Of a stretch of DNA of 64,000 nucleotides, positions 26,565-35,793 are shown one piece after another. The stretch lies in NCBI RefSeq assembly GCF_900102375.1, contig NZ_FNBO01000003.1, positions 1 through 64,000 on the forward strand, given 5' to 3'. The number at the start of each line of letters is the position of its first letter. Within the stretch, counting starts at the first letter, position 1. A program made the translations under genes and the position numbers. The DNA comes from Halorubrum xinjiangense. GTDB taxonomy: Archaea; Halobacteriota; Halobacteria; Halobacteriales; Haloferacaceae. The notes beneath the pieces are model-generated. The model was not told the DNA's origin and searched no databases. It was given only the letters and a program-made list of their open reading frames with translations.

Positions 26565-27566
26565 CTACGGCTCCCCGTGGAACGTCTCGCCCGGGGCGAC
26601 GACCTCGACCGAAGCCACCGGGTACGTCTCCGGGTCCCGCGTCGGCCGCCCAAGTCCGACGGCGATGCCGAGGAGTCCGATCGCCTTCGCGGCGACGAAG
26701 TTGACCGCGTCCGCGACGCCGAGACGGGCGGCGACCGCGGCGAACGCGGCGACCGAGAGGAGGAGCCAGCCCCGCCGGCGGAGACGCGAGGGGGCCGCGG
26801 CGATCCCGGCGAGGAGCCACGCCAGCAGCCCCAGCTTGTAGCGCTGGCGACCGATCAGTAGCCGGAGCACGCTCGGGGAGCCGGCGCGCTTCCGGATCGC
26901 CTGCCCCGGCGCGACGGCGTACCCCTGTCGCCAGCGCCGGATCGGTTCGACGATCGTCCCGCCTTCGTCGTGGTGTTGGGCGGACACCTCCGGGAGCCGG
27001 ACGAGCCGGTAGCCCGCGCTCTTCAGCTGGAACCCGACGTCGACGTCCTCGTAGCCGAGGAGGTAGGGGTCGAAGCCGCCGACCTCGGCGAGCGCGCGCG
27101 CGTCATACAGCATGACGCCGCCCACCTTGTTCACCTCGCGGATCTCCGTCTGCGTCGACTGATCGAGACACCCCTCCACCGCGGCGGCGTCCGCGTGCTC
27201 GTCGAGGTATTCGATGGCCCGCGGGAGCCACGTCTCGGTCAGAGTCATGTCGCCGTCGACGTGGCAGACGAGCTCGCCGCTCGCCACCTGGTCGCCGACG
27301 TACCGCCCCGCCCCGCAGGAGATGGCGTGTTCCTCAGGGATCCGGAGAATCGTGATCGGGTACTCCGACGCGCGCTCGACCGTGCGGTCGGTGGAGGCGG
27401 AGTCGACGAGGATCACCTCGTACGCGGCGACGCCGCGACAGGCCGCGAACACCGACTCGATGCACTCCCGGATCCGGTCCTCCTCGTTTTCGGCGATAAT
27501 CACCACCGACAGCAGCACTCGCCCCTTCGTCGAGCGCGTCGTCGGATCGACCGCCAACGACGTCAC
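26565..27566 (-). CDS. Family 2 glycosyltransferase with C-terminal membrane segments
   Basis: 333 residues. The GT-A core is LSVVIIAENEEDRIRECIES, LVDSASTDRTVE, CHVDGDMTLTE (DxD motif) and GGFDPYLLGYEDVDVGFQLK. About two to three hydrophobic segments near 240-300 may anchor it. Donor and acceptor are unknown. It is divergent from the flippase across a 416-bp gap that carries the ATAACAATAC motif 129 nt before this start. Confidence 0.88.
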   Translation of the reverse strand: MTSLAVDPTTRSTKGRVLLSVVIIAENEEDRIRECIESVFAACRGVAAYEVILVDSASTDRTVERASEYPITILRIPEEHAISCGAGRYVGDQVASGELVCHVDGDMTLTETWLPRAIEYLDEHADAAAVEGCLDQSTQTEIREVNKVGGVMLYDARALAEVGGFDPYLLGYEDVDVGFQLKSAGYRLVRLPEVSAQHHDEGGTIVEPIRRWRQGYAVAPGQAIRKRAGSPSVLRLLIGRQRYKLGLLAWLLAGIAAAPSRLRRRGWLLLSVAAFAAVAARLGVADAVNFVAAKAIGLLGIAVGLGRPTRDPETYPVASVEVVAPGETFHGEP

Positions 27567-27982
27567 GCCGGCCGCCCTCCTCCGGGTGGCATCGCCGGTC
27601 GGGACTCCGTTCGAGCGGCGTGCTCGGGCCGCGGTCGGTCCCGCTGAACGGACGGACGTGGGGGAGACACTAGTTCGACGGCAGGCGGACGACGCGTATT
27701 GTTATCCCCCGGCTACGCCGGGACCGAGACCTCACGGCCGGGTTCGGTCCTCCCGAGGGGCCGTTATGTCCTTCATACTAACGTGACGACGGGCGGAGGG
27801 CCGACCCATGTACGATGACCTCGGGCCCGCCGTCGCGGGGGTCCGGAGGCCGAGCCGACAGGGCGGAGACCGCCGTCGACCCGCCGCCGGGTGTCGATGG
27901 TAGCGGCGCGGCCGCCGCGGGACCCGAGCGGTCGGCGACCGGGCCGCCGTGACGGCCGCCGGCAGATCGGGGCCGAGAGCCG
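27567..27982. other. Divergent promoter region between glycosyltransferase and flippase
   Basis: About 416 bp, GC-rich, without a convincing gene. It contains the ATAACAATAC motif (27696-27705, minus strand) serving the glycosyltransferase. TTCATACTAA at 27773-27782 could be a promoter patch for the flippase, roughly 200 nt before its ATG, leaving a long leader if so. Confidence 0.45.
27696..27705 (-). promoter_or_regulatory. ATAACAATAC motif before the GT2 gene
   Basis: Exact copy of the ten-base motif on the minus strand, 129 nt before the ATG at 27566. Its flanks (GGGGG before, GCGTCG after) differ from the other copies, so only the core is conserved. Confidence 0.6.
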
Positions 27983-29497
27983 ATGAGCGGCACGGCGAAC
28001 CTCCTCGACCGGTTCCTCTCGCTGGCGAGCGCGAAGGTGGCCACCACCGTCCTCGCCGTCCTCTCGACCCCGATAATCGTCCGCCTGCTCGGCCCGACCG
28101 GGTACGGCGACTACGCCGTGCTCCTCTCGGTCTTCTCGCTGTACATGATCCCCATCAGCGCGATGGTGACCGAGGGGGTCCAGAAGTTCGTGGGCGAGGA
28201 CCGCGACGATCCGGGGTGGACCGAGGCGGTCGTCGGATTCTACGGGGTCGTCGCCGTCGCGGTGCTGTCCGTCGGCGCGCTCCTCCTGCTGGTCGCGACC
28301 CTCGCGGGGCTGCCGTCGCGCTTCTTCGGCGACGGGTTCGACCGGTACTTCCTGTTCCTCGTCGCGTTCGTGATCGCCTCGCAGTTCCGCGCGCTCGGGT
28401 CGCACACGGTGTTGGGGCTCGGCCTCGAACGCATCGACGGGCCGCTCTCCGTGGTGAACAAGTTCGGGACCGTCTCGATCGGCATCCTGCTCGTGGCTGG
28501 CGGCTACGGCGTGACCGGGATGCTCGCCGGCCATATCGCCGCGAACGTGGTTGTGGCGGTGCTGGCCGGCGTCGTCGTCGTGCGCCGGCTCTCCCTGCGG
28601 CGCGTGTTCGACCCGCCGACTATCCCGTACCGGTCGCTTTTGTCGTTCAACGTGATGAACGTCGGGCTGGTGCTGCTGTCGATGTCTCTGTACCACGTCG
28701 ACGTGATCATGCTACGGGCGCTGACCGACGGGGAGACGACCGGGTTCTACAAGGGGGCGCTGGCGATCGCCGAGTACCTCTGGTTCGTGCCGATCGTCGT
28801 CCAGCGGCTCCTCCTCCACTCGACGTCCGACCTCTGGGCGGACGACCGCGTCGAGGCGGTGACGGCGCTCTCGGGGCGGGTGACCCGACAGATACTCCTC
28901 TTCGTCCTCCTGTTGAGCGTCGGGCTGGCCCCCATGGCGAACCGCGTGATGCGGCTGTACTACGGCCCCGAGTTCGTCGTTGCGACGACGGCGCTCCTAA
29001 TCCTGCTGCCGGGCACCATCGCCTTCTCCGTCGCGCGACCGCTGAAGGCGATCGCGCAGGGCTCCGGGCGCCTCCGCGAGCTGGCGGTCGCCATGGGCGC
29101 GGCCGCGGGGCTCAACGTCGCGCTGAACGCGCTGCTGATCCCGCGATACGGGATGACCGGCGCGGCGGTCGCCACGAGCGTGGGGTACGGGTCGATGTTC
29201 GCGTTCACGGTGGTCGCCGCACGCCGGATCGGGTTCCACCCGCTCTCCGACCTCCGACCGGTCCGGATCGCGGTCACGGCCGGGGTCACCGCCGTCCCGG
29301 TGGTCGGACTCAACCGCCTCCTCGCCCCCGACGTCTTCGCCTTCGCGGTCGTGCCGCCGGTCGGCGGCGTCGTCTTCCTTGTCGCCGCCGTCGCCACCGG
29401 CGCGCTCGACGGAGAGGACTTGGACCCGGTCGTCGAACGGCTCCCGGGGCGGTACGCGGACGCGGTCGCGAGCGCGACGGCCCGCATCGAGCCGTGA
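27983..29497 (+). CDS. Wzx-like polysaccharide flippase (MATE/MOP superfamily)
   Basis: 504 residues, with about 12-14 hydrophobic segments. It begins NLLDRFLSLASAKVATTVLA and contains RLLGPTGYGDYAVLLSVFSL, the typical opening of O-antigen/oligosaccharide translocases. It probably flips lipid-linked glycan across the membrane for surface assembly, next to the sugar genes around it. A short polar/Ala-rich C-terminal stretch ends the protein. The next gene is on the other strand with a 33-bp gap. Confidence 0.9.
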   Translation: MSGTANLLDRFLSLASAKVATTVLAVLSTPIIVRLLGPTGYGDYAVLLSVFSLYMIPISAMVTEGVQKFVGEDRDDPGWTEAVVGFYGVVAVAVLSVGALLLLVATLAGLPSRFFGDGFDRYFLFLVAFVIASQFRALGSHTVLGLGLERIDGPLSVVNKFGTVSIGILLVAGGYGVTGMLAGHIAANVVVAVLAGVVVVRRLSLRRVFDPPTIPYRSLLSFNVMNVGLVLLSMSLYHVDVIMLRALTDGETTGFYKGALAIAEYLWFVPIVVQRLLLHSTSDLWADDRVEAVTALSGRVTRQILLFVLLLSVGLAPMANRVMRLYYGPEFVVATTALLILLPGTIAFSVARPLKAIAQGSGRLRELAVAMGAAAGLNVALNALLIPRYGMTGAAVATSVGYGSMFAFTVVAARRIGFHPLSDLRPVRIAVTAGVTAVPVVGLNRLLAPDVFAFAVVPPVGGVVFLVAAVATGALDGEDLDPVVERLPGRYADAVASATARIEP

Positions 29498-29530
29498 CCG
29501 GCGCCGCCGTCGGCGGGCGACGCGTCCGTT

Positions 29531-30391
29531 TTAGACCCACCGCCCGCGACCGCCAGGTCGGGGGCGGCCGTGAGAGAGATGTCGGAGGTCGGCGCCGCCA
29601 AGGTTAAACTCGCGGAGGTCGGGGTGGCCGAGGTGTCGCCGGACGGCTGGGGAGAGGTCGTCGACGGTCGCCGCCGCGGCGACGGCGTCGCGGACCGACT
29701 GCCACTCGGCGTGACGGATCAGCACCTCGACCGGGACCGTGTCGATCCCGACCAGTCGGCTCAGGTAGAAGCGGTGGCGGCCGCCGCTCCCGAACAGTAG
29801 GTCGCCGTCCCGGCCGACGTGGACGCGACAGCAGACGGGCGACAGCGAGCGGTCGTACCCCTCGTCGCGCAGCGTCCGGTAGAGGTCCTCCCGCTCCGTC
29901 TCGTAGCGTCGCACGATGTCCGCACGCGAGCCGCAGCCGTGTTCGATCGTCTCCGCGTCGCTCGCGGCCAACTCCGCAGCGAGCCGGTCGATAATGCCCG
30001 TCTCGGCCCACGATTCGCCCTCGACGCGGGCCGCGCAGGCGCGGTACTTCGGCTGCGCCTCCACCCGCGGGAGGCCGCGGTCCCAGTCGCCGCCGCGAAC
30101 GACGCCCAACAGGGCGCGCGGGGACGCCTCGTCGAAGCGCGAGAGCGCGACGTGCCGTTCGACCGACGCGGGGTCGACGTCGATGGTCGCCGTTGGGTCG
30201 GGGACCGCGACCATCCCAGCGCGGCGGTAGCGAGCGCGTCGCACCCGCCGCCGCGCGCGGAGCCCCAGCTCCGTGAGGCCGGTGACGCAGAGCCACACCG
30301 GCGCCTCGCGGAGCAGCGCGAGCGCGCCCTCCCGGCGGAGTTTCTCGGCGGCCAACGCGGGGAGCGGCCCGCGACGGTCGCGCACGGTCAC
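29531..30391 (-). CDS. Uncharacterised protein with ParB-like segment
   Basis: 286 residues from a GTG at 30391 (a second GTG lies at 30385). The C-terminal third contains HVGRDGDLLFGSGGRHRFYL followed by SRLVGIDTVPVEVLIRH. This resembles the ParB/sulfiredoxin-type fold, where a DG.HR motif precedes a variable strand ending VPV.V. The N-terminal part has a basic amphipathic helix (RRRVRRARYRRAG) and YRACAARVEGESW. The family is not one I can name. It sits among glycan genes, so a nucleotide-dependent sugar-modifying or signalling role is possible but inferred. Confidence 0.65.
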   Translation of the reverse strand: MTVRDRRGPLPALAAEKLRREGALALLREAPVWLCVTGLTELGLRARRRVRRARYRRAGMVAVPDPTATIDVDPASVERHVALSRFDEASPRALLGVVRGGDWDRGLPRVEAQPKYRACAARVEGESWAETGIIDRLAAELAASDAETIEHGCGSRADIVRRYETEREDLYRTLRDEGYDRSLSPVCCRVHVGRDGDLLFGSGGRHRFYLSRLVGIDTVPVEVLIRHAEWQSVRDAVAAAATVDDLSPAVRRHLGHPDLREFNLGGADLRHLSHGRPRPGGRGRWV

Positions 30392-30464
30392 GCACCCCCG
30401 GTCGCGACAGGCGGGCCGATTCGGGGGAACCTTGCGCCGGTCGGTTCGGGCTCGTCTCCCCCGT

Positions 30465-31904
30465 TCACGACGCCCACGCCTCCGGTCGGAAGTCACCCGG
30501 TCCGGCGTCCATCCGGTCGACGTGTCGCTCGCCGTCCGGGGTGACGAACGTGGTGTTCCGGATCGCCACGCTGGCGTCCCTGAGGATGAGCGGGTACCCG
30601 GTGACGTCGACCCGCGAGTCGACCAGCTCGCAGTCCTCGGAGTACGCGAGCCGGATCCCGTCTCTGTTGCCGCCGGACTGCTCGATGGCGCAGTTCCTGA
30701 TGCTCGTCCCGTTTCTCCCCTCCACGTCGACGGCGAACCCGCGCCTGGCCTCGCCGTCGATTGTGAGGCCCTCGAGGACGGGCGCCCCACCCGCCTCGTC
30801 GGTCGCGTAGAACGCCCTGACCGCGGGGACGCCGTCGCTATCGACCGTGACATGTGAGTCGATCACGCGCGCGCCCCGGTTGTCGGCGTGGTAGACGATC
30901 GCGCCGAAGCTCTCCCTGACCGCCGAGCCGAACCGCACCTCGCAGTCCTCGACCGTCTGTTCGGAGCCGCGTCGGAACCGGATCCCGCGGAGGTTCACCC
31001 GCTCGGCGTCGGGCGCGGACTCGACGACGACGCTGTCCCCGCGGGCGGTGGATCCGGTTGACCCGAGGCGGATGTTCGAAATGTTGTTGTTCTCGAACCG
31101 GCCGTCGACGGTGTGGACGGCGCCGTCGCCCCCGCCCTCGACTCCCGGCGCCGACCCGTAGAGGCCGTTGTCCGTGAACTCGCTGAACTCGCAGCCACGG
31201 AAGGTGATCTCCCCCGAGTGCTCCTCGCCGACGTACGCGCCGGTCATCCAGGTGCTGTCCTGGTCGTCGCGCACCCGGACGTTCTCCGCGACGCCCGTCC
31301 CGTCGGGGTTCCGGATCTCCATCCGGAACATCGAGGTCTGATTCCGGCAGCTCCCCTCGACGGTGACGTCGCGGACCACGGCGTCGCCCGCCGCGATGAC
31401 GGCGACCGAGCCGCCCGCGCCCTCCGCCCCGAATTCGAAGTCGATCCCGTCAAGCAGGAAGTCGGTGACGTCGAGGAACCGCGCGTGGCGTCCCATGTCG
31501 CCGCAGCTCCCGGCCGGCGCGCGGAAGGTCGGGCGCTCGTCGCCGGCGGCCGCGATTCCGAGGTGGTCGAACCCGGAGAGCTCGACCCGCGGGAACCGGT
31601 AGGTCCCGGCGGGAAACGACAGCAACGTGTCGTCGCCGGCGAGGTCGGTGAGAACGTCGCCGATAGGCTCGCTGCCCGACGGGTCCGCGCCGGCGCGAAC
31701 GACGTCGGCGACCGTTCCGAACTCGTCGGCGTACCGCGGCGGCGGCTCCTCGTCGTCCTCGGCCGGCGGGTCGCTGTCATTCGGCGCCGATTCGCCCGCG
31801 CCGGCGGGCTCGCCGTCGTCCCGGAGCCGGTCGTACGCGACGATCCCCGTCACTCCCACGGCGCCGCCGACGCCGGCCCGCTTCAGCAGCTCTCTGCGTT
31901 CCAT
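30465..31904 (-). CDS. Exported right-handed beta-helix protein
   Basis: 479 residues. The N-terminus MERRELLKRAGVGGAVGVTG resembles a twin-arginine signal, followed by an acidic linker. The rest is made of parallel beta-helix repeats of the pectate-lyase-like kind (GCEFSEFTDNGLYGS, VVESAPDAERVNLRGIRF, EGLTIDGEARRGFAVDVEG). It may bind or cut polysaccharide outside the cell; no catalytic residues could be assigned. It is divergent from the sulfatase-like gene. ATTACAAATGG about 25 nt upstream is a plausible promoter. Confidence 0.8.
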   Translation of the reverse strand: MERRELLKRAGVGGAVGVTGIVAYDRLRDDGEPAGAGESAPNDSDPPAEDDEEPPPRYADEFGTVADVVRAGADPSGSEPIGDVLTDLAGDDTLLSFPAGTYRFPRVELSGFDHLGIAAAGDERPTFRAPAGSCGDMGRHARFLDVTDFLLDGIDFEFGAEGAGGSVAVIAAGDAVVRDVTVEGSCRNQTSMFRMEIRNPDGTGVAENVRVRDDQDSTWMTGAYVGEEHSGEITFRGCEFSEFTDNGLYGSAPGVEGGGDGAVHTVDGRFENNNISNIRLGSTGSTARGDSVVVESAPDAERVNLRGIRFRRGSEQTVEDCEVRFGSAVRESFGAIVYHADNRGARVIDSHVTVDSDGVPAVRAFYATDEAGGAPVLEGLTIDGEARRGFAVDVEGRNGTSIRNCAIEQSGGNRDGIRLAYSEDCELVDSRVDVTGYPLILRDASVAIRNTTFVTPDGERHVDRMDAGPGDFRPEAWAS

Positions 31905-32075
31905 CTTCCGGGGAGCAGGCCGCGAGAGCCATTTGTAATGGGCGTCTTATCCGGCGACTGCGGCGATTTCGGCCGGCGGGTCCGACCGGCTCGGAGCGGT
32001 CAGACCGGCGGGGAGCCGCGACGAACCGCCGGTAGCCGGGTCCTACTTTTCTCTCCCGGGTCGGGACGTCCACCC

Positions 32076-33089
32076 ATGACCATCGAGGTGCGGGAGTGGC
32101 TCGCGAAGGCTCGGGCGGTGATGGACGACGACGACGTCGCCGGCGGGCTCAAACTCGGCGCGTACTACCTCTACGTCGGCCTCTGGCTGACCCTCAGCAC
32201 GCGTGTGCGGTTTGCGACCCCGGCGTTCGAGCGCGAGTGGGACCTGCTGGTCGTGCTGGACACCTGCCGGACCGACGCGCTGGCGGCCGTCGCCGACGAG
32301 TACGACTTCCTCGACGACCGCGACTCCGTCCGGTCGCCGGGCAGCACCTCCGGCGAGTGGGTCGCGCACACGTTCGACCGCGCGTACGCGGACGAGATTT
32401 CCCGGACCGCGTACGTGACGGCCAACCCGCACTCGAACGCGGTCCTCCGGGACCGGCTGCTGCCGCCGCAGTACGTCCCGGCCCCGGCCACCTGGCCGGA
32501 TTGGGACCCGGTCGCACCCGATGAGGTCGGCCTGCTCGACGAGGTGTGGGCGGACGCGCGCGACGACCGGCTGGGCGTCGTCCCGCCGGCGACGGTCACC
32601 GACCGCGCGATCGCGGCGGGGCGCGAGGCCGACCTCGACCGCCTCGTCGTCCACTACATGCAGCCGCACGCGCCGTACATCGCCGGCGTCGTCGACGGCG
32701 AGGACCCCCTCTCCGAGGCGTGTGCCGAGCCGTTCGAGGCGCTCCGCCGCGGCGAGGTCGACCGGGAAGAGATGTGGGACAGTTACCTCGACAACCTGCG
32801 GCTGGCGCTCGACGAGGTGGAGAGCCTGTTGGAGAACGTCGACGCCGAGCGGGTCGTCATCACCGCCGACCACGGCGAGGCGTTCGGCGAATGGGGGTTC
32901 TACGAACACCCGGTCGGCTGCCCGCTGCCCGCCGTCAAGCGCGTCCCGTGGGTCGAGACGACGGCGACGGACCGCGGCACGCGGAGTCCGACGCCGGCTG
33001 CGAGCGAGTCGGCCGCGAGCGAATCGGTCGCGAGCGACCCGGCCGAGCGCGACGTCGACGAGCAGTTACGCGACCTTGGCTACCGCTGA
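32076..33089 (+). CDS. Sulfatase / alkaline phosphatase superfamily protein
   Basis: 337 residues. LLVVLDTCRTDALAAVADEY supplies the first metal-binding aspartate, VVHYMQPHAPYIAG the conserved MQPHxPY, and VVITADHGEAFGEWGFYEHP the ADHGE metal site. The sulfatase C-x-P-x-R signature is not seen, so it may be a phosphotransferase or phosphatase of the same superfamily. The end DEQLRDLGYR is a family-typical LGY tail. TACTTTTC about 28 nt upstream is a likely TATA box. Probably acts on surface glycan. Confidence 0.85.
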   Translation: MTIEVREWLAKARAVMDDDDVAGGLKLGAYYLYVGLWLTLSTRVRFATPAFEREWDLLVVLDTCRTDALAAVADEYDFLDDRDSVRSPGSTSGEWVAHTFDRAYADEISRTAYVTANPHSNAVLRDRLLPPQYVPAPATWPDWDPVAPDEVGLLDEVWADARDDRLGVVPPATVTDRAIAAGREADLDRLVVHYMQPHAPYIAGVVDGEDPLSEACAEPFEALRRGEVDREEMWDSYLDNLRLALDEVESLLENVDAERVVITADHGEAFGEWGFYEHPVGCPLPAVKRVPWVETTATDRGTRSPTPAASESAASESVASDPAERDVDEQLRDLGYR

Positions 33090-33096
33090 GGCGCGC

Positions 33097-35496
33097 TCAG
33101 AGCCACGGCCGGTCGGCCATCCCCGGGTGGTTCTCGATGACGTCCGCGGGGTTGTGTGCCCCCTCGTCGCCGTAGACGTTCCCGCCGTCGCTGACCTCGG
33201 AGAAGTTGTCGAAGTACGCGGACCCCTCGTCGAAGAACCAGTTGTCCGCCACCGCGAGCGATCCCCCGTTGAAGCCGCCGGAGTAGCCCGCGACGCCCTC
33301 CGCGGCGGGGTTGTCCCACGTCCGCGACTCGCCGTTCTCGACGATGTTCGACTCGATGGTCGTGTCGCCCTGGAACGGGTCGTGGATGTCGCAGATGTGC
33401 ATCACCGAGACCGGCGAGAAGTGGTTGTACCGCGCGGTGTAGCCCGGCGCATCGTAGGCGCAGGTCACCGAGTGGCGGTTGTTGTGGAAGTAGTTGTACT
33501 CGATGAGACACTCCTTGTTCGCGGCCACGCCGTAGCCGAGCCCCTGACCGTTGTTGTCGTAGATGTAGTTGTGGTGGACGTGTCCGCGGGAGCGCTTGAC
33601 GGCGATCGCGCGGTCGGGCCAGCCCCACACCTCGCAGTTGTCGACCTCGACGTCACGGCCCTCCAGGCTCAGCGCGTACGTCGGCGTGTCGAAGGAGATG
33701 CCGTCCCGATGGGTCACGGTCCTCCCGGGCGAGTGCCCGCGGAGCCGCAACCCGGTCACCCGCGCGTCGGCCTGCGGGCGCAGCATGATCTGGGGCGTCT
33801 CGTCGGTGTAAAGCAGCGCGCCGGGCGCGCCGTCCTCGCCGCGGTTCGAGGCGAGGGTGACGCCGTCGGGCACGTCCATCGAGCGCCCGCCGGTGTCGAT
33901 CGTGGCGCCGCCGGCGACGAACACCACGTCGCCCGCCGACGCCCCTGAGAGCGCGCTCGCTAGGTCGCTTGCGTTGTCGACCACGGCATCGGCGTCCGCG
34001 CGGGTCACGATCCGGTCGTACCCGGACCCGCCGCCCAGCGCGACCCCGTCGGGCGCGGGCTCCGTCGCGGTGTGGTCGCCATCCTGCCACGGGAACCCGG
34101 TCTTCCAGGCGTCGCCGGATGCGGAGTCGCGCGGGTAGTAGTCGAGCCCGGAGTCGACCCCGTTGACGGTCGGGTGCGCGTCGCCCTCGATCGTCACGTC
34201 GGCGACGAGGCTGTCGAACGCGTACGCGTGCGTCTCGCCCGGCTGGACTCGACCGGCGGCCTTCGTTCCGCCGTCGCCGATCCAGAAGAACTCGTAGTCG
34301 ACCGTCGCGTCGTCGACCGTCGAGGGGATCAGGTCGCCCCCGTCCTCGACCTCGATGTAGTAGTCGGCGTACTCGTCGCCCGTCGCCTCGAACGAGTACC
34401 AGTGGGTCCGCTCCTCGCCGGCGATCTGCCACGGGAAGTACCCCTTCCAGTGGTCGCCGGAGGCGGAGTCGCGCGGGTAGTAGTCGAGCCCGGAGTCGTT
34501 GCCGTTGACGGTCGGGTGGGCGTCGCCCTCGATCGTCACGTCGGCGACGAGGGTGTCGAACGCGTACGCGTGCGTCTCGCCCGGCTGGACTCGACCGGCG
34601 GCCTTCGTCCCGTCGTCGTTGACCCAGTGGGCGCCGTCGACGATCGTCGCGTCGTCGACCGTGGAGGGGACCATGTTGCCGCCGTCCTCGACCTCGATGT
34701 AGTAGTCGGCGTACTCGTCACCCGTCGCCTCGAACGAGTACCAGTGCTCGCGGTCGGGGTTCGGGTCGGCGGGCTCTTCCTCCTCCTCGGGTGGCTCCTG
34801 TCCGGTCAACTCGGTGACCGTCGTCTCCTCGCCGTTGAAGAAGAGCGTGAAGTCGCCGGTCACGGGCTCGAACCGATCGATCGACCCGGAGAAGTCGTAG
34901 GTGTCGCCGCCGCCGTTCCGCGTCGCGCCGTCGACGAGCCACGTCCCGTCGTCGGCCTCCGTCACCGTGTCCTCGGCGTCCGCCGGGCGCTCCGTCTCCG
35001 CGAGCACCTTCGTCACCGCGTCGGCGCTCTCGATACGGTAGTCGACCTCGCCGTCGGCGGTCGAGACCACTTCGAGCCGGTCGGTCGCCGGAGACGGGCC
35101 GCCACCGTAGTAGAGGCTTACCGCCGCGGTGCCGTCGACGTCGAGGTGCGAGAGGGTGCCGCCGAACAGGTAGGCGTGGACTTCCGAGCCGAGGTCGCCG
35201 GCCACGTGACCCCCGTTTATCCGATCGCCGCTCTCGTTCGATCCCAGGTCGGGATGGACGGCGGCCTCGTCCGTCACCAGGAACTCGTAGGCCGCGCCTC
35301 CGTCGGATTCGGAGCCGTCGACCACGATCGTGTTCGCGAGTTCGTCCTCACCGGCGCTCGCTCCGGCGGCGCCGAGCGCCGACAGTGCGAGACCGGCTCC
35401 GCCGATCTGTACCAGCCGTCGCCGGCTGAGTAGACTGTCGCTAACGGCGTTCTCGGGCGGTTCGTCGTCGGTAGGCGCATCATGCCTGTTTGGCAT
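33097..35496 (-). CDS. TAT-exported beta-helix protein with internal duplication
   Basis: 799 residues. A twin-arginine signal SRRRLVQIGGAGLALSALGA lies at about 24-45, with a likely cleavage after ASAGEDE. The middle carries two near-identical modules of about 114 residues, each with HWYSFEATGDEYADYYIEVE, a PSTVDDAT segment and HPTVNG..SGLDYYPRDSAS. The C-terminal 330 residues form a right-handed parallel beta-helix (VDNCEVWGWPDRAIAVKRSR, NNGQGLGYGVAANKECLIEYN). It looks like an extracellular polysaccharide-active or carbohydrate-binding protein. The TATA box CGATTTATAAG lies about 20 nt before the ATG. Confidence 0.83.
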   Translation of the reverse strand: MPNRHDAPTDDEPPENAVSDSLLSRRRLVQIGGAGLALSALGAAGASAGEDELANTIVVDGSESDGGAAYEFLVTDEAAVHPDLGSNESGDRINGGHVAGDLGSEVHAYLFGGTLSHLDVDGTAAVSLYYGGGPSPATDRLEVVSTADGEVDYRIESADAVTKVLAETERPADAEDTVTEADDGTWLVDGATRNGGGDTYDFSGSIDRFEPVTGDFTLFFNGEETTVTELTGQEPPEEEEEPADPNPDREHWYSFEATGDEYADYYIEVEDGGNMVPSTVDDATIVDGAHWVNDDGTKAAGRVQPGETHAYAFDTLVADVTIEGDAHPTVNGNDSGLDYYPRDSASGDHWKGYFPWQIAGEERTHWYSFEATGDEYADYYIEVEDGGDLIPSTVDDATVDYEFFWIGDGGTKAAGRVQPGETHAYAFDSLVADVTIEGDAHPTVNGVDSGLDYYPRDSASGDAWKTGFPWQDGDHTATEPAPDGVALGGGSGYDRIVTRADADAVVDNASDLASALSGASAGDVVFVAGGATIDTGGRSMDVPDGVTLASNRGEDGAPGALLYTDETPQIMLRPQADARVTGLRLRGHSPGRTVTHRDGISFDTPTYALSLEGRDVEVDNCEVWGWPDRAIAVKRSRGHVHHNYIYDNNGQGLGYGVAANKECLIEYNYFHNNRHSVTCAYDAPGYTARYNHFSPVSVMHICDIHDPFQGDTTIESNIVENGESRTWDNPAAEGVAGYSGGFNGGSLAVADNWFFDEGSAYFDNFSEVSDGGNVYGDEGAHNPADVIENHPGMADRPWL
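34080..34760. repeat. 342-bp in-frame tandem duplication inside the beta-helix gene
   Basis: CGAACGAGTACCAGTG appears at 34389 and again at 34731, 342 bp apart, and long stretches around each are almost identical, including GTCGTGACGGCGTACTCGTC-type blocks and GCGTGCGTCTCGCCCGGCTG. The protein therefore repeats a module of 114 residues. The near-identity at silent sites points to recent duplication or gene conversion. Confidence 0.85.
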
Positions 35497-35508
35497 GGGC
35501 GGGTATGA

Positions 35509-35525
35509 CCCACTTACTTATAAAT
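35509..35525 (-). promoter_or_regulatory. TATA box for the TAT beta-helix gene
   Basis: CTTACTTATAAATCG (plus strand) gives CGATTTATAAGTAAG on the minus strand, ending about 15-25 nt before the ATG at 35496. Suits a leaderless transcript. Confidence 0.6.
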
Positions 35526-35647
35526 CGGTTTTCGCAGCAATGCGTTCAGATGGTAGCCGGGACGCCCCCGAAGCGGGCGCGGATACCGACGACTACTGAC
35601 CGGTTCGAGACCACGTGCGCACCGGATCACGACGACTCGACCCGAGG

Positions 35648-35688
35648 CGGTTAGGAAGCGGTTTCGAGAGGTAAGGCGCTCCTAACCG
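35648..35688. promoter_or_regulatory. 9-bp inverted repeat upstream of the aminotransferase gene
   Basis: CGGTTAGGA (35648-35656) is matched by TCCTAACCG (35680-35688) with 23 nt between. The half-sites would lie on the same helix face three turns apart. It sits 106 nt before the ATG at 35794 and could be a regulator site, though it is equally placed for the TAT gene on the other side. Confidence 0.4.
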
Positions 35689-35793
35689 GCCACAGAGCGA
35701 CGGTACGCCCTCCCGACTGCGACCCCGCCGAATGTCGCGCGCGGGCCGGTAAGCGACGCATTCCTTTCGGACTCCCGGCGCACGCCTCAGGGA

